DNA from: an uncultured Methylococcales bacterium
Lineage (GTDB): Bacteria > Pseudomonadota > Gammaproteobacteria > Methylococcales > Methylomonadaceae
DNA: 64,000 nucleotides
Direction of reading: 5' to 3'
NCBI GenBank assembly: GCA_903902705.1
Contig: CAIUVX010000064.1
Span: 1 to 64,000 of the forward strand
The position numbers were made by a program, and so were the translations under genes. Of the stretch, positions 20,304 to 29,938 are shown piece after piece. Below the pieces are notes generated by a model. The model made no database searches, had not been told where the DNA came from, and worked only from the letters and a program-made list of their open reading frames with translations. Positions within the stretch are counted from its first letter, which is position 1. The number at the start of each line of letters is the position of its first letter.

Positions 20304-20459
20304 AACGTGCGTTATTTTGTCCACTGCACAGCGACAATATTCAAATAAATCCCCCCCACCTGTACACAATTTTAAGTGCTATTCAACAAGCTTAAGCTTG
20401 CCAGTTTGCTTTGTAGTAGGTATAACTAACCTCAGTTTTAAACTTCCTACTAAAGAACT

Positions 20460-21374
20460 ATGACAAACAAATATACCCCGCTAAAAGATCACGACACACC
20501 GCTAAAAGTATTATTTACAGGCTATCTCTGTACCGTAGCCGTAGGTTATCTTTTTGCCCTTATTCAAATATTATTCACGCACGGCATGGCAGACGGTAAA
20601 TTCGGCTTATCGGTTGATGATATTGTGTACAGCTATTATGGCAACCGTTCGGGTACAGCATTAGAAGTCAAACTAAATGGGTCAATGAAAGAGAACGCCT
20701 CTGAACAAGAGCGTTTTGCTATTATGAAATGGGTCAGAGATGGTGCAGATACTGATGACTACAAAGACGATGGTATCGATAAAATCATCGAAAAAAAGTG
20801 CGTCATGTGTCACAACAAAGATTCGGGTGGCTTACCAGATTTTACCAAGTTTGAGACACTAAAATCCTACACCACTCAAGATGAAGGGGCGACTTTTTCT
20901 TCATTAACGCGCGTGTCACATATTCACTTATTTGGCATTAGTTTTATCTTTATGTTTGTCGGCTATATTTTTAGCTTTGCCGAAACAACGACTACCCAAT
21001 ATAAATGTATTGCTATCGGTATGCCTTATGTATTTTTACTGACTGATATTTTGTCATGGTGGCTAACGAAAATTCACCCGATGTTTGCGTGGTTAGTCAT
21101 TTTTGCAGGTATGGGTATGGGTATCTCCTTCACCTTTATGTTGGTCACCTCTGTGTTAGAAATGTGGCTCTTTAAACCTGTCTTTATCGATGGTTTTGGT
21201 TCGCGTTATTTACAACAACGTGACAGCACAGATGCGTCTGTTGCAGATAGAGTCTGGGTAGTGATTAAAACCTTAGCCAGTTCGATTAAACCCGCTACTG
21301 TGTTTGTAGTGGAACAATGGTTAACGCGTGTTTGGCCATTAATTAATAACCTATTTAACTCCTTGAAAAAATAA
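20460..21374 (+). CDS. Multi-pass membrane protein with one CxxCH heme-binding motif
   Basis: TM near N-terminus, EKKCVMCHNKDSGGLPDF, then several TMs. Confidence 0.7.
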   Translation: MTNKYTPLKDHDTPLKVLFTGYLCTVAVGYLFALIQILFTHGMADGKFGLSVDDIVYSYYGNRSGTALEVKLNGSMKENASEQERFAIMKWVRDGADTDDYKDDGIDKIIEKKCVMCHNKDSGGLPDFTKFETLKSYTTQDEGATFSSLTRVSHIHLFGISFIFMFVGYIFSFAETTTTQYKCIAIGMPYVFLLTDILSWWLTKIHPMFAWLVIFAGMGMGISFTFMLVTSVLEMWLFKPVFIDGFGSRYLQQRDSTDASVADRVWVVIKTLASSIKPATVFVVEQWLTRVWPLINNLFNSLKK

Positions 21375-21400
21375 CCACGTTCTCACTAAAGAGCGATATT

Positions 21401-21436
21401 CATGACTGCCAGTCCTTTAAAGGACTGGCAGTCATG
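21401..21436. terminator. 36-bp perfect palindrome between convergent genes
   Basis: CATGACTGCCAGTCCTTTAAAGGACTGGCAGTCATG. Confidence 0.75.
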
Positions 21437-21500
21437 CCAAAAATAAAAACAATAGATTTAACCCACTACCAGTTTTTAATAGCGTTCAAAAAAACGTAGA

Positions 21501-23546
21501 TTAATAGCTCACTCGAATTCCGACTTCTCCACTACGCCCAGCCTCTGGTGCAAAATTACGCAGATAAGAGGTTGAATTACGGATATTTTCATTCAACAGA
21601 TTTTTAGCATTGGCAAATAGCATAATGTCAGCCTCGGCAATTGTGGCGATATGATATTGCGTACCAAGATTGAGCAATAAATAACTGGGAGTGCTGGTTT
21701 CATTCGCGCCTGTATGAGTTTGCGCTTCGCCGCGTGTTAAACGCACATTGCTAGTAAAGTTGTTTTTCTCATAACTTAGCTGCAAACCGTAACGCAGCGG
21801 TGGCATTCGAGGCACATCATTGCCTTTATTAAAGGTGCCGCGTGTGTAATCGCTGAACAAGCTTAAATCGACTAAGCCATAGTGATTTTCCATCAACGGG
21901 AATTTAAGCTGTGCTTCATAACCTTTAAACGTCGCACCTGCTTGTTGATTGATTTCGACAGGAATACAGGGTTCGCCTAATGCGCACGCATCGGTAAAAG
22001 CACCTGCATCAGTATTAAATAAATAATTTGCGCGTTGCTGATAAATGTAATTACTGACCCAGTTATGAAATACATTCACTTCCGCATTCATCCAATCGCT
22101 GTTAAAACGGTAGCCCAAGTCCAGATTATTGGAAAATTCTTTACTCAGTGTGGCATTGCCCAATTCATAGCTGCGTGAGGCTTCATGAACACCGTCATAA
22201 TAAAGCTCTTGGATTAACGGAGCGCGTTGCGAATGGGTGAACGCTAGACTGAGTTTGTGCTGTTTATTCACTTCCCATAAGGCAGAAGCTGAACCGCTAA
22301 TCGGTAAATACGTCAGGCTACTCGCGTTTTCGGGTGAAATTGTCACCCATTCACCGCGTCCACCTAGCTCATAAGTAACCGCGCCGTTTTTATAGGATTC
22401 AACGGCAAATAAACCGTAACTATCAATGTTGGATTTGGGGACTAACGGCGCAGAACCATCGGCATTAATCGCTGCAAACTCGCTGTTAGTCGATTGAAAA
22501 CCCAGTGAACCTGTTAATGCGCCGATAGCTTTTTGTTCTAATTCCAAACGGCTGGCGTAGGATTTGTTTAAAAACTGGGTCGCGGGTATACCACCATCTT
22601 TTTCTGTGTGTTGATAATCGGTATAGCCAAATTTCATTTTTAACTTTTCAGCGAAAGCAAATGGCTGATTGAGTTGGGCTTTAAAATCGTATTTGGTTTG
22701 TTTTAAATCGACCGTAACAGGTGCGCCGCCTGAACCATCAGTAGGAATGCCGTAGTTTTTTTCTAATTGATTAATTGATGCACCGACCAAGCCTGCCTCG
22801 CCTATCATGGAAACGCCGACTGAACCGCCGCGTGAACGGGCGTTACTGTTATTAATCACACCGTATGAATTTTCAGGCGCGGTAAAACTGGGATCATTAA
22901 TCTGTACTGCGGCTTCATCTATGGCTTGTCCGCCAATATGCGTGTTGCCTTGGTCACGATAAAAACCATCAACATGATACGCAAAGCCGTTGTGACTGCC
23001 TTCCACTTTCATCACGCTGGAGGTTTCATTGGTTGCTGAATCATAGCGTTGCTCTCCCGCCCCAGTGATTATTTTATCGAACGTTTTTTCAGGAATCCGA
23101 TTGTCTATTACATTGACGATACCGCCTATCGCACCATTACCGTATAACAAGGTAGATGGTCCGCGAAATACTTCAATGCGTTCAGCTAAAATGGGTTCAA
23201 CACCGTTGGCATGATCTGGACTCAATGAAGACATATCGTTATTGCCCATGCTATTTTGCAATACCTGTACGCGTGGCCCTGATTGTCCGCGTATCACAGG
23301 AGAACCAACACCCGCGCCAAACGATTGACTGGTCACTCCCAATTCATTTTTTAGGGTATCACCGATGGTCGTTCCCATTTTGGTATGCAGTGCATCACCT
23401 GTTAATACGGTGACAGGCATAGCCGATTTTGAAGTGCTTAGTGGCAAGGGCGAGCTAACCAGTATAGTATCTAATTCTTTAATTCCATTGTCAGCGGCTT
23501 GTGCTGTTGTGATGGATAGGAAAACAAGCGGGAGGATTTTTTGCAT
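21501..23546 (-). CDS. znuD: TonB-dependent receptor, ZnuD-like (zinc)
   Basis: QSFGAGVGSPVIRGQSGPRVQVLQNSMGNNDMSSLSPDHA plug motif; downstream of zur; Zur-like box upstream. Confidence 0.87.
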   Translation of the reverse strand: MQKILPLVFLSITTAQAADNGIKELDTILVSSPLPLSTSKSAMPVTVLTGDALHTKMGTTIGDTLKNELGVTSQSFGAGVGSPVIRGQSGPRVQVLQNSMGNNDMSSLSPDHANGVEPILAERIEVFRGPSTLLYGNGAIGGIVNVIDNRIPEKTFDKIITGAGEQRYDSATNETSSVMKVEGSHNGFAYHVDGFYRDQGNTHIGGQAIDEAAVQINDPSFTAPENSYGVINNSNARSRGGSVGVSMIGEAGLVGASINQLEKNYGIPTDGSGGAPVTVDLKQTKYDFKAQLNQPFAFAEKLKMKFGYTDYQHTEKDGGIPATQFLNKSYASRLELEQKAIGALTGSLGFQSTNSEFAAINADGSAPLVPKSNIDSYGLFAVESYKNGAVTYELGGRGEWVTISPENASSLTYLPISGSASALWEVNKQHKLSLAFTHSQRAPLIQELYYDGVHEASRSYELGNATLSKEFSNNLDLGYRFNSDWMNAEVNVFHNWVSNYIYQQRANYLFNTDAGAFTDACALGEPCIPVEINQQAGATFKGYEAQLKFPLMENHYGLVDLSLFSDYTRGTFNKGNDVPRMPPLRYGLQLSYEKNNFTSNVRLTRGEAQTHTGANETSTPSYLLLNLGTQYHIATIAEADIMLFANAKNLLNENIRNSTSYLRNFAPEAGRSGEVGIRVSY

Positions 23547-23585
23547 GGTTTTTCAAAATTTTTATGAGTAGAATAAATTTAATGA

Positions 23586-23601
23586 TATGTTATAACATAA
23601 C
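23586..23601. promoter_or_regulatory. Putative Zur box upstream of znuD-like receptor
   Basis: TATGTTATAACATAAC, containing perfect palindrome TATGTTATAACATA. Confidence 0.7.
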
Positions 23602-23708
23602 GCAATGCAACCACAGAAGCGCACAGAGTTTCCTCAATTATTTGGTAGGGCAATCCATTGTGGTTGCCCCGATGACATTCTATTGAAGGGCAGGCACAAG
23701 ACCATCCC

Positions 23709-24191
23709 CTACATTTGCGCCGCACATTGACTGCAAATTCCATGAATCTCAATGGCTTTACTATGCACAATAAATCCCGCATCATTGAACTCTTCCGACA
23801 ATGCTTGCATTACGTTAGGCGCGGTACGCTCCTCAACTTCCTGACAGTTTTTACAAATCAACAATAATTGCTCATGTGGCGCGTTTGAACAACGGCAACC
23901 AATAAACGCATTCAAACTTTCCACACGATGAATCAAGCCTTGTTCGCTCAAAAATTCTAAAGCACGGTAAATAGTCGGTGGTTTTGCTGCCATTTGTAGC
24001 GGCTTGATACGATCAAGTAATTCGTAAGCTTTGACCGCTTTGTGACTTTCCCAGATTAGTTCTAACACCTGATAACGAATCGACGTTAACTGCACGCCGC
24101 GTTCCAGACAAACCTGTTTAGCCATTGCGAGTGCGTTACTCACGCATTGTTTATGGTTGTGTTTTTGATTAGGTAAATCGTTTAGTGTCAT
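23709..24191 (-). CDS. zur: Fur-family regulator, Zur-like
   Basis: LTSIRYQVLELIWESHKAVKAYELLD; KPPTIYRALEFLSEQGLIHRVESLNAFIGC; CKNCQ and CSQC motifs. Confidence 0.92.
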   Translation of the reverse strand: MTLNDLPNQKHNHKQCVSNALAMAKQVCLERGVQLTSIRYQVLELIWESHKAVKAYELLDRIKPLQMAAKPPTIYRALEFLSEQGLIHRVESLNAFIGCRCSNAPHEQLLLICKNCQEVEERTAPNVMQALSEEFNDAGFIVHSKAIEIHGICSQCAAQM

Positions 24192-24215
24192 GATGATAGC
24201 AGTAGGATAGTGAGT

Positions 24216-24228
24216 GTTATAGTATAAC
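24216..24228. promoter_or_regulatory. Putative Zur box upstream of zur (autoregulation)
   Basis: GTTATAGTATAAC, near-perfect palindrome about 25 bp upstream of the zur start. Confidence 0.65.
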
Positions 24229-24465
24229 GTTCAATTATAAAGTGTGTGTTGTGCGATCAACTACCAATGATTTTTTTCAACATAAACCACATACTTGTTG
24301 AGCAGTGTAATATAAATTTTTTACACGATAAAAATAAAAAATACACTATTTTAAAAAAGGTTGAAGGCTTATTTTCTTACAAACTCTATAGCCTAGACTG
24401 TACAATACAATTTATTTACTATAAATAAAGACTGCGATACACGCAGCAGCTTAGTATTAAGGACA

Positions 24466-26559
24466 GTGATAATGACGAGTAAAAATCCACTTTTTATAAC
24501 TACTATTGGTAATCGCTCTCCCTCAGGGGCATCGTGGAGCCCAGAGATAACCAATTTTTCTATTTTTAGCCGTGAGGCTACCGCTGTTGAATTATTGCTA
24601 TACCAGACAGAAGACAGTGATGAACCTATGCAGGTTATGGTGCTTGATCTGGAGGTACAGCGAACATTTTTTTCATGGCATATCGCCGTTGAAAATCTGC
24701 CAGTGGGTACTTGTTATACTTGGCGCATACAAAAACCTGATGGCTCTTGGTGGGAAATATTGGATCCTTGGGCGCGAGCAGTTAGCAATAAAAAATGGAA
24801 TCGTAGTGAGGCAATTCACAAAGCGAATAACAGTGGCTTACGCGGGATTGTTAGTGATATACGCCTTGATTTTACTCATTTACCTTTTAAGCCAAAATCG
24901 TTAGACGGTGCAGTTATTTATGAGGTTCATGTCGGCGGTTTTACCCGCCATCCCACGTCGGGTGTGCAGTATCCAAATACTTTTAAGGGCTTGATCGAAA
25001 AAATACCCTATCTTAAAGCCTTAGGTATCACCCATATCGAATTATTGCCCGTTATGGCATTTGATGAACAAGATGTACCCGATGGTGTGGCAGAACTTGG
25101 TAATCTTAATTACTGGGGTTATAGTCCTTATGGCTTTTACGCACCACATCCTAATTTTTGTGCCACACCTGACCCCGTACACGAATTTAGAGAATTAGTC
25201 GATGCCTTGCATAATGCTGATCTGGGTATTCTTTTAGATGTGGTTTTCAATCACACCAGTGAAGGAAATGAAGGTGGTCCTACGATACATTTCAAAGCCT
25301 TGTTGGATGATATTTTTTATCATCGCTCGTCTGACCGTAAGCATTATCGTGATTACACAGGCTGTGGCAATACCATCAACTGCAATCATCCATTGGTTAC
25401 TCATTTTCTGGTTCACTGCTTAGAATACTGGGTTAATAAAATGGGGGTAGATGGTTTTCGCTTTGACTTAGCCAGCGTGTTCACACGCGGCGAAGATGGA
25501 ACACCATTAGCCAATCCATCACTGCCTTGGAGCATTGAGTTATCGCATTCATTGGTAAATGCGCCGATTATTGCCGAAGCGTGGGATGCAGCTGGACTGT
25601 ATCAAGTGGGTTCATTTCCAGGTACACGCTGGGCAGAGTGGAATGGGCGTTATCGGGATGTCATGCGCCGCTTTGTGCGTGGGGATCGTGGTTTAATAGG
25701 CGAAGTAGCGACTTGCATAACAGGGTGTAGTGACCTTTTCGCTGATGATCATCGCTTACCGTCCAGTAGTATTAATTTTATCACTTGTCATGATGGCTTC
25801 ACGCTATGGGATTTAGTCAGTCACAATGGCAAACATAATATGGCGAATGGTGAAAATAATCGTGATGGCACTAACGATAATTTAAGCTGGAACTGTGGTG
25901 CTGAAGGCGTGACGGATAATCCTCATGTTCTAGCACTGCGTAGACAACAAGCGCGTAATTTCATGGCACTGCTATTTTTAAGCCAAGGCGTACCGATGTT
26001 TTTAGCGGGTGATGAGTTTTTACATACCCAAGGTGGCAATAACAACGCATGGTGTCAAAACAATGAGATTTCATGGCTAAACTGGCAGCTGACTGAAACC
26101 AATAATGATATGTTGCGTTTTGTGCGCGAGTTGATTGCCTTTCGTCATCGCCATCCCTGTTTATCACGTCCACGTTATTTAACAGGTCGTACGGAAGTAT
26201 CGCGTGGCATTCCTGATATTACTTGGCATGGCTTTCGTTTGAACGAACCGCTTTGGAATGATTCAGACGCTCAGGTTTTGGCTTTTACACTTGCGGGTTG
26301 CTCTAGCGAAGAAGAAGATTTGCATGTGGTTATTAATATGGCTGACTATTCTATTGACGTGCCATTGCCTGTTATTGCTCAACGTCGTTGGTATCTTGCA
26401 TTAAACACTGCAGCAATGTCACCTTACGATATAATTGAACGCGACAACCAAAAATTAGTGACAAGACACAATCAAACTATACAAGCGCGTAGCATTGTAG
26501 TTTTTGAGGCACGCGAAACACCGCCTACTACCTTCAGGAATTTAATTAAATTTTTTTAA
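24466..26559 (+). CDS. glgX: Glycogen debranching enzyme (GlgX-type isoamylase)
   Basis: GH13 motifs LLDVVFNHTSEGNEGGP, VDGFRFDLASVF, IIAEAWD, FITCHDGFTLWDLVSHNGKHN. ORF track begins at 24466; ATG at 24472 also possible. Confidence 0.94.
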   Translation: MIMTSKNPLFITTIGNRSPSGASWSPEITNFSIFSREATAVELLLYQTEDSDEPMQVMVLDLEVQRTFFSWHIAVENLPVGTCYTWRIQKPDGSWWEILDPWARAVSNKKWNRSEAIHKANNSGLRGIVSDIRLDFTHLPFKPKSLDGAVIYEVHVGGFTRHPTSGVQYPNTFKGLIEKIPYLKALGITHIELLPVMAFDEQDVPDGVAELGNLNYWGYSPYGFYAPHPNFCATPDPVHEFRELVDALHNADLGILLDVVFNHTSEGNEGGPTIHFKALLDDIFYHRSSDRKHYRDYTGCGNTINCNHPLVTHFLVHCLEYWVNKMGVDGFRFDLASVFTRGEDGTPLANPSLPWSIELSHSLVNAPIIAEAWDAAGLYQVGSFPGTRWAEWNGRYRDVMRRFVRGDRGLIGEVATCITGCSDLFADDHRLPSSSINFITCHDGFTLWDLVSHNGKHNMANGENNRDGTNDNLSWNCGAEGVTDNPHVLALRRQQARNFMALLFLSQGVPMFLAGDEFLHTQGGNNNAWCQNNEISWLNWQLTETNNDMLRFVRELIAFRHRHPCLSRPRYLTGRTEVSRGIPDITWHGFRLNEPLWNDSDAQVLAFTLAGCSSEEEDLHVVINMADYSIDVPLPVIAQRRWYLALNTAAMSPYDIIERDNQKLVTRHNQTIQARSIVVFEARETPPTTFRNLIKFF

Positions 26560-26676
26560 CCGTTAGGCAGATGAACGAATAGTAATGTGTCAAAACTTTT
26601 CAGGACAGGTGATTGTTTAGTAGCAGTTAGCTCTATTAAGTTCTTAGCAGCGAGTATGGATGTATTACTTAACGTT

Positions 26677-26728
26677 GGAGGTCAGGCTTTGCCTGACTTG
26701 CAAGCTCTGCTTGCAAAGCCTGACCTCC
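26677..26728. terminator. Long nested hairpin between convergent glgX and hldD
   Basis: GGAGGTCAGGCTTTgcctgacttgcaagctctgcttgcAAAGCCTGACCTCC. Confidence 0.75.
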
Positions 26729-26743
26729 ATCACACAGTAATAC

Positions 26744-27709
26744 TTACCGCGTTGAAGCTATTGAACGCCTATTCAACCAATCCAAATAGTGGGTAACGCC
26801 TTGTTGAACGCTTAGAAATTCACGCTCATAACCAGCGGCTCTTAAGCCTGAAATATCCGCTTGGGTATAGCTTTGATACGCACCTTTTAAATGGTCTGGA
26901 AAAGGAATATAACGGATCTCCCCTGTTTTATGCCAATCTATCACCGCTTGCGCCATAGTATTAAAGGTTTCAGCGCGACCTGTGCCGACGTTAAAAATAC
27001 CGCGTTGGTCTGGATGATCTAAAAACCAACAATTGACCGCAACCACATCATCAACATGAATAAAATCCCGTTGTTGTTCACCATCGGAAAACCCATCACA
27101 GCCTGCAAATAAACGCACTTGTTGATGCTCAAGCACTTGTTGATTGAAGTGAAACGGGGTGCTACTCATCGCGCCTTTGTGCTGTTCTCTAGGGCCATAG
27201 ACATTAAAATAACGTAAGCCAACAATCGGGCTTTTGGTTTCTGGCAATATCGAACGCACATGTTGATCGAATTGAAATTTTGAATAGGCGTACATATTAA
27301 TCGGTTGTTCACACGCTCGATCTACTCGAAAACCCTGTTCACCATTGCCATAAACTGAGGCAGACGACGCATAAATAAAGGCGATATTTTTCGTAATACA
27401 GGCGTGTAGTAATCGCTTGGAATAGTCATAATTATTTTTCATCACATACTGCCCATTCCATTCGGTAGTTGCTGAACACGCGCCTTGATGAAAAACCGCT
27501 CTGACTTTGTTTAGAAATTTTGGCAGATTAATATTTTCCAAAAATTCTGCTTTATCCATGTAATCGGCGATATTCAAATCGGCAATATTAAGGATTTTAT
27601 GACCATTGGCTAGATTATCGACCAGCAGAATATTGTCGAGTCCACGCTCATTCAAAGCGCGAATTAAATTGCTACCGATAAAACCAGAACCCCCTGTGAC
27701 AACTATCAT
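26744..27709 (-). CDS. hldD: ADP-L-glycero-D-manno-heptose 6-epimerase
   Basis: MIVVTGGSGFIGSNLIRALNERG; YGNGEQGFR; YFNVYGPREQHKGAMSSTPFHF. Confidence 0.96.
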   Translation of the reverse strand: MIVVTGGSGFIGSNLIRALNERGLDNILLVDNLANGHKILNIADLNIADYMDKAEFLENINLPKFLNKVRAVFHQGACSATTEWNGQYVMKNNYDYSKRLLHACITKNIAFIYASSASVYGNGEQGFRVDRACEQPINMYAYSKFQFDQHVRSILPETKSPIVGLRYFNVYGPREQHKGAMSSTPFHFNQQVLEHQQVRLFAGCDGFSDGEQQRDFIHVDDVVAVNCWFLDHPDQRGIFNVGTGRAETFNTMAQAVIDWHKTGEIRYIPFPDHLKGAYQSYTQADISGLRAAGYEREFLSVQQGVTHYLDWLNRRSIASTR

Positions 27710-29130
27710 TCCCCAGCCCTCGCTTTGTTAATCATGCGTGTTGTTGATTGTCCATCGACAAACGATAAAATAATGACCTCGCCACCTGCGTTAAGTACGC
27801 ATTCACCACCTGCGACTTGATCGGGCGTGTAATCACCGCCTTTGACAATGACATCAGGTAATACCCGACAATACAAACGTTCGGGCGTGTCTTCGCTAAA
27901 ATCAACCACCCAATCGACACACGCTAACGCTGATAATACCGTCATGCGTTCTTGTAAGCCATTGATAGGACGAGTTTCACCTTTCAAGCGTTTTACTGAA
28001 TCATCAGAATTGACCGCAACAATTAATCTATCGCCCAAGGCTTTCGCTTGCTGTAAATAAGTGACGTGTCCTGCGTGAAGTAAATCAAAACACCCGTTAG
28101 TCATAATGACGCGTTCATCAGAGGCTCTTGCGGCGGCAATTATGTGGACTAATTGATCTTCGGAGACCACACCAAAAGACGAATCACGGTCGCCGTGCAT
28201 AGCGCGAGTCAATTCCAGTATGGAAACGGTAGATGTGCCTAGTTTTCCAACCACGACTCCAGCCGCTAAGTTTGCCAAATACATGGCTTCGGTGAGCGGC
28301 TTTTGAATGGCAACACTTAACGCCATTACGGCAATGACGGTATCACCAGCACCTGTGACATCAAATACATCTTTGGCTTGTGCGGGCAAAGAATGGCTTT
28401 GTTCGGACTGGATTAAGGTCATGCCCGCTTCGCCGCGTGTTAATAATAGGTTTGGAATTCGTTGTTGCTGTAATAATTGCCGCGTTTTTACCAGTAATTC
28501 AGCTTCATCGCTATACGAACCAATCACCGCGTTTAATTCGGCTAAGTTGGGCGTGAGTATATCAGCATGGGCGTAACGCTGATAATCAACGCCTTTAGGA
28601 TCGACCAGCGTTGTTAAACCTTGGCTTTTGGCGAGTTGAATATAATCAGCCACATCAGTTAATGTGCCTTTGCCATAATCAGAAAACACAATCACATCGT
28701 AATCGGGTAGATGGTTTTGCAAACGGCTTGATAATGTGGCGCGGTCAAAATATAGCGTCGGCTCTTCAAAATCCACGCGAATTAATTGCTGATGTTGCGC
28801 CATGATACGCAATTTACATATCGTGCGAATTGCATTCTCAACCACAAAGTCACAGACCACGCCGTTGCTTTCTAACAGTTGTTTAAGTGTATCGCCTTCC
28901 GCATCCGCACCGACTACGCCCAATAAAGTAACTTGACCGCCCAACTTGGCAATATTTAACGCCACGTTACCCGCACCACCCACACGCTCTTCGGTACTTT
29001 TAACTCGCACCACAGGCACGGGAGCTTCGGGTGAAATACGCGCCGCGTGTCCAGACCAATAACGATCCAGCATCAAATCGCCGATGACTAAAATCCGTGC
29101 TTTATTAAATTCAGGGCTTGTCGCTAACAC
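27706..29130 (-). CDS. hldE: Bifunctional heptose 7-phosphate kinase/heptose 1-phosphate adenyltransferase
   Basis: GDLMLDRYWSGHAARISPEAPVPVV; VTGAGDTVIAV; TNGCFDLLHAGHVTYLQQAKALGD. Confidence 0.97.
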   Translation of the reverse strand: MLATSPEFNKARILVIGDLMLDRYWSGHAARISPEAPVPVVRVKSTEERVGGAGNVALNIAKLGGQVTLLGVVGADAEGDTLKQLLESNGVVCDFVVENAIRTICKLRIMAQHQQLIRVDFEEPTLYFDRATLSSRLQNHLPDYDVIVFSDYGKGTLTDVADYIQLAKSQGLTTLVDPKGVDYQRYAHADILTPNLAELNAVIGSYSDEAELLVKTRQLLQQQRIPNLLLTRGEAGMTLIQSEQSHSLPAQAKDVFDVTGAGDTVIAVMALSVAIQKPLTEAMYLANLAAGVVVGKLGTSTVSILELTRAMHGDRDSSFGVVSEDQLVHIIAAARASDERVIMTNGCFDLLHAGHVTYLQQAKALGDRLIVAVNSDDSVKRLKGETRPINGLQERMTVLSALACVDWVVDFSEDTPERLYCRVLPDVIVKGGDYTPDQVAGGECVLNAGGEVIILSFVDGQSTTRMINKARAGE

Positions 29131-29686
29131 TTAATCTCTCCTCAACCGCACCACACCAATAGTGACCAATTAAAATATGGGCTTCTTGAATACGCGCTGT
29201 CACCCTAGAAGGCACAAGCACAGTTAAAGTCGCTTGTGCGCGTATCATGCCACCGCTCGCACCCGTTAACGCAATGACGGCCATGCCTTTATTGCGTGCT
29301 GCTATTGCTGCTTTTAACACATTATTACTGTTGCCCGATGTGGAAATGGCAATCAAACAATCGTTTGAATTACCAAGAGCTTCAACTTGACGGGAAAAAA
29401 CCGTTTCAAAATCAAAGTCATTGGCATGAGCGGTTAAAATTGAGCTATCAGTGGTTAACGCAATCGCCGCTAATGCACGACGTTTTTTTTCATAACGCAC
29501 CACAAATTCTGCCGCGATATGCTGACAATCTGCCGCACTACCACCATTACCGCACAGTAAAATTTTACCGCCTTGTTGTAAGGTGTTAATCAGCAACTCA
29601 GCGGCTGCTTCAATCACTCCATTACAACTGGCTAAGTTATTCATTGTTTCACGATGCTGTTCAAGCTCGTCTATAAAGAGTTTCAA
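29111..29686 (-). CDS. gmhA: Phosphoheptose isomerase / SIS-domain protein
   Basis: LLCGNGGSAADCQHIAAEFVVRYEKKR; STSGNSNNVLKA. Confidence 0.94.
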   Translation of the reverse strand: MKLFIDELEQHRETMNNLASCNGVIEAAAELLINTLQQGGKILLCGNGGSAADCQHIAAEFVVRYEKKRRALAAIALTTDSSILTAHANDFDFETVFSRQVEALGNSNDCLIAISTSGNSNNVLKAAIAARNKGMAVIALTGASGGMIRAQATLTVLVPSRVTARIQEAHILIGHYWCGAVEERLSVSDKP

Positions 29687-29938
29687 TACCTTGTCTCCGC
29701 TGTCGCATTTTTATAATGAGTTTATTTTATCATTACTAGCGGGGCTATGAGGGATGTTGTGTGTTATTGGTAAAACGACAAGTTTCAGTTTTGTAATTAT
29801 CATGCGGGGGCATTGGGTGACTCAGTGGGTTTTATAGTTTCCACGCCAGAGAGAGGGAACGATGTATGCTGAGTCATTATATCGTACAATGTACCCCATA
29901 AACTGCCACTACCCACTAGAACCCCTCATTAAACCTCC

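Noticed and set aside
28307-28805. Plus-strand ORFs opposite hldE
   Set aside because: Antisense to a strongly supported housekeeping gene
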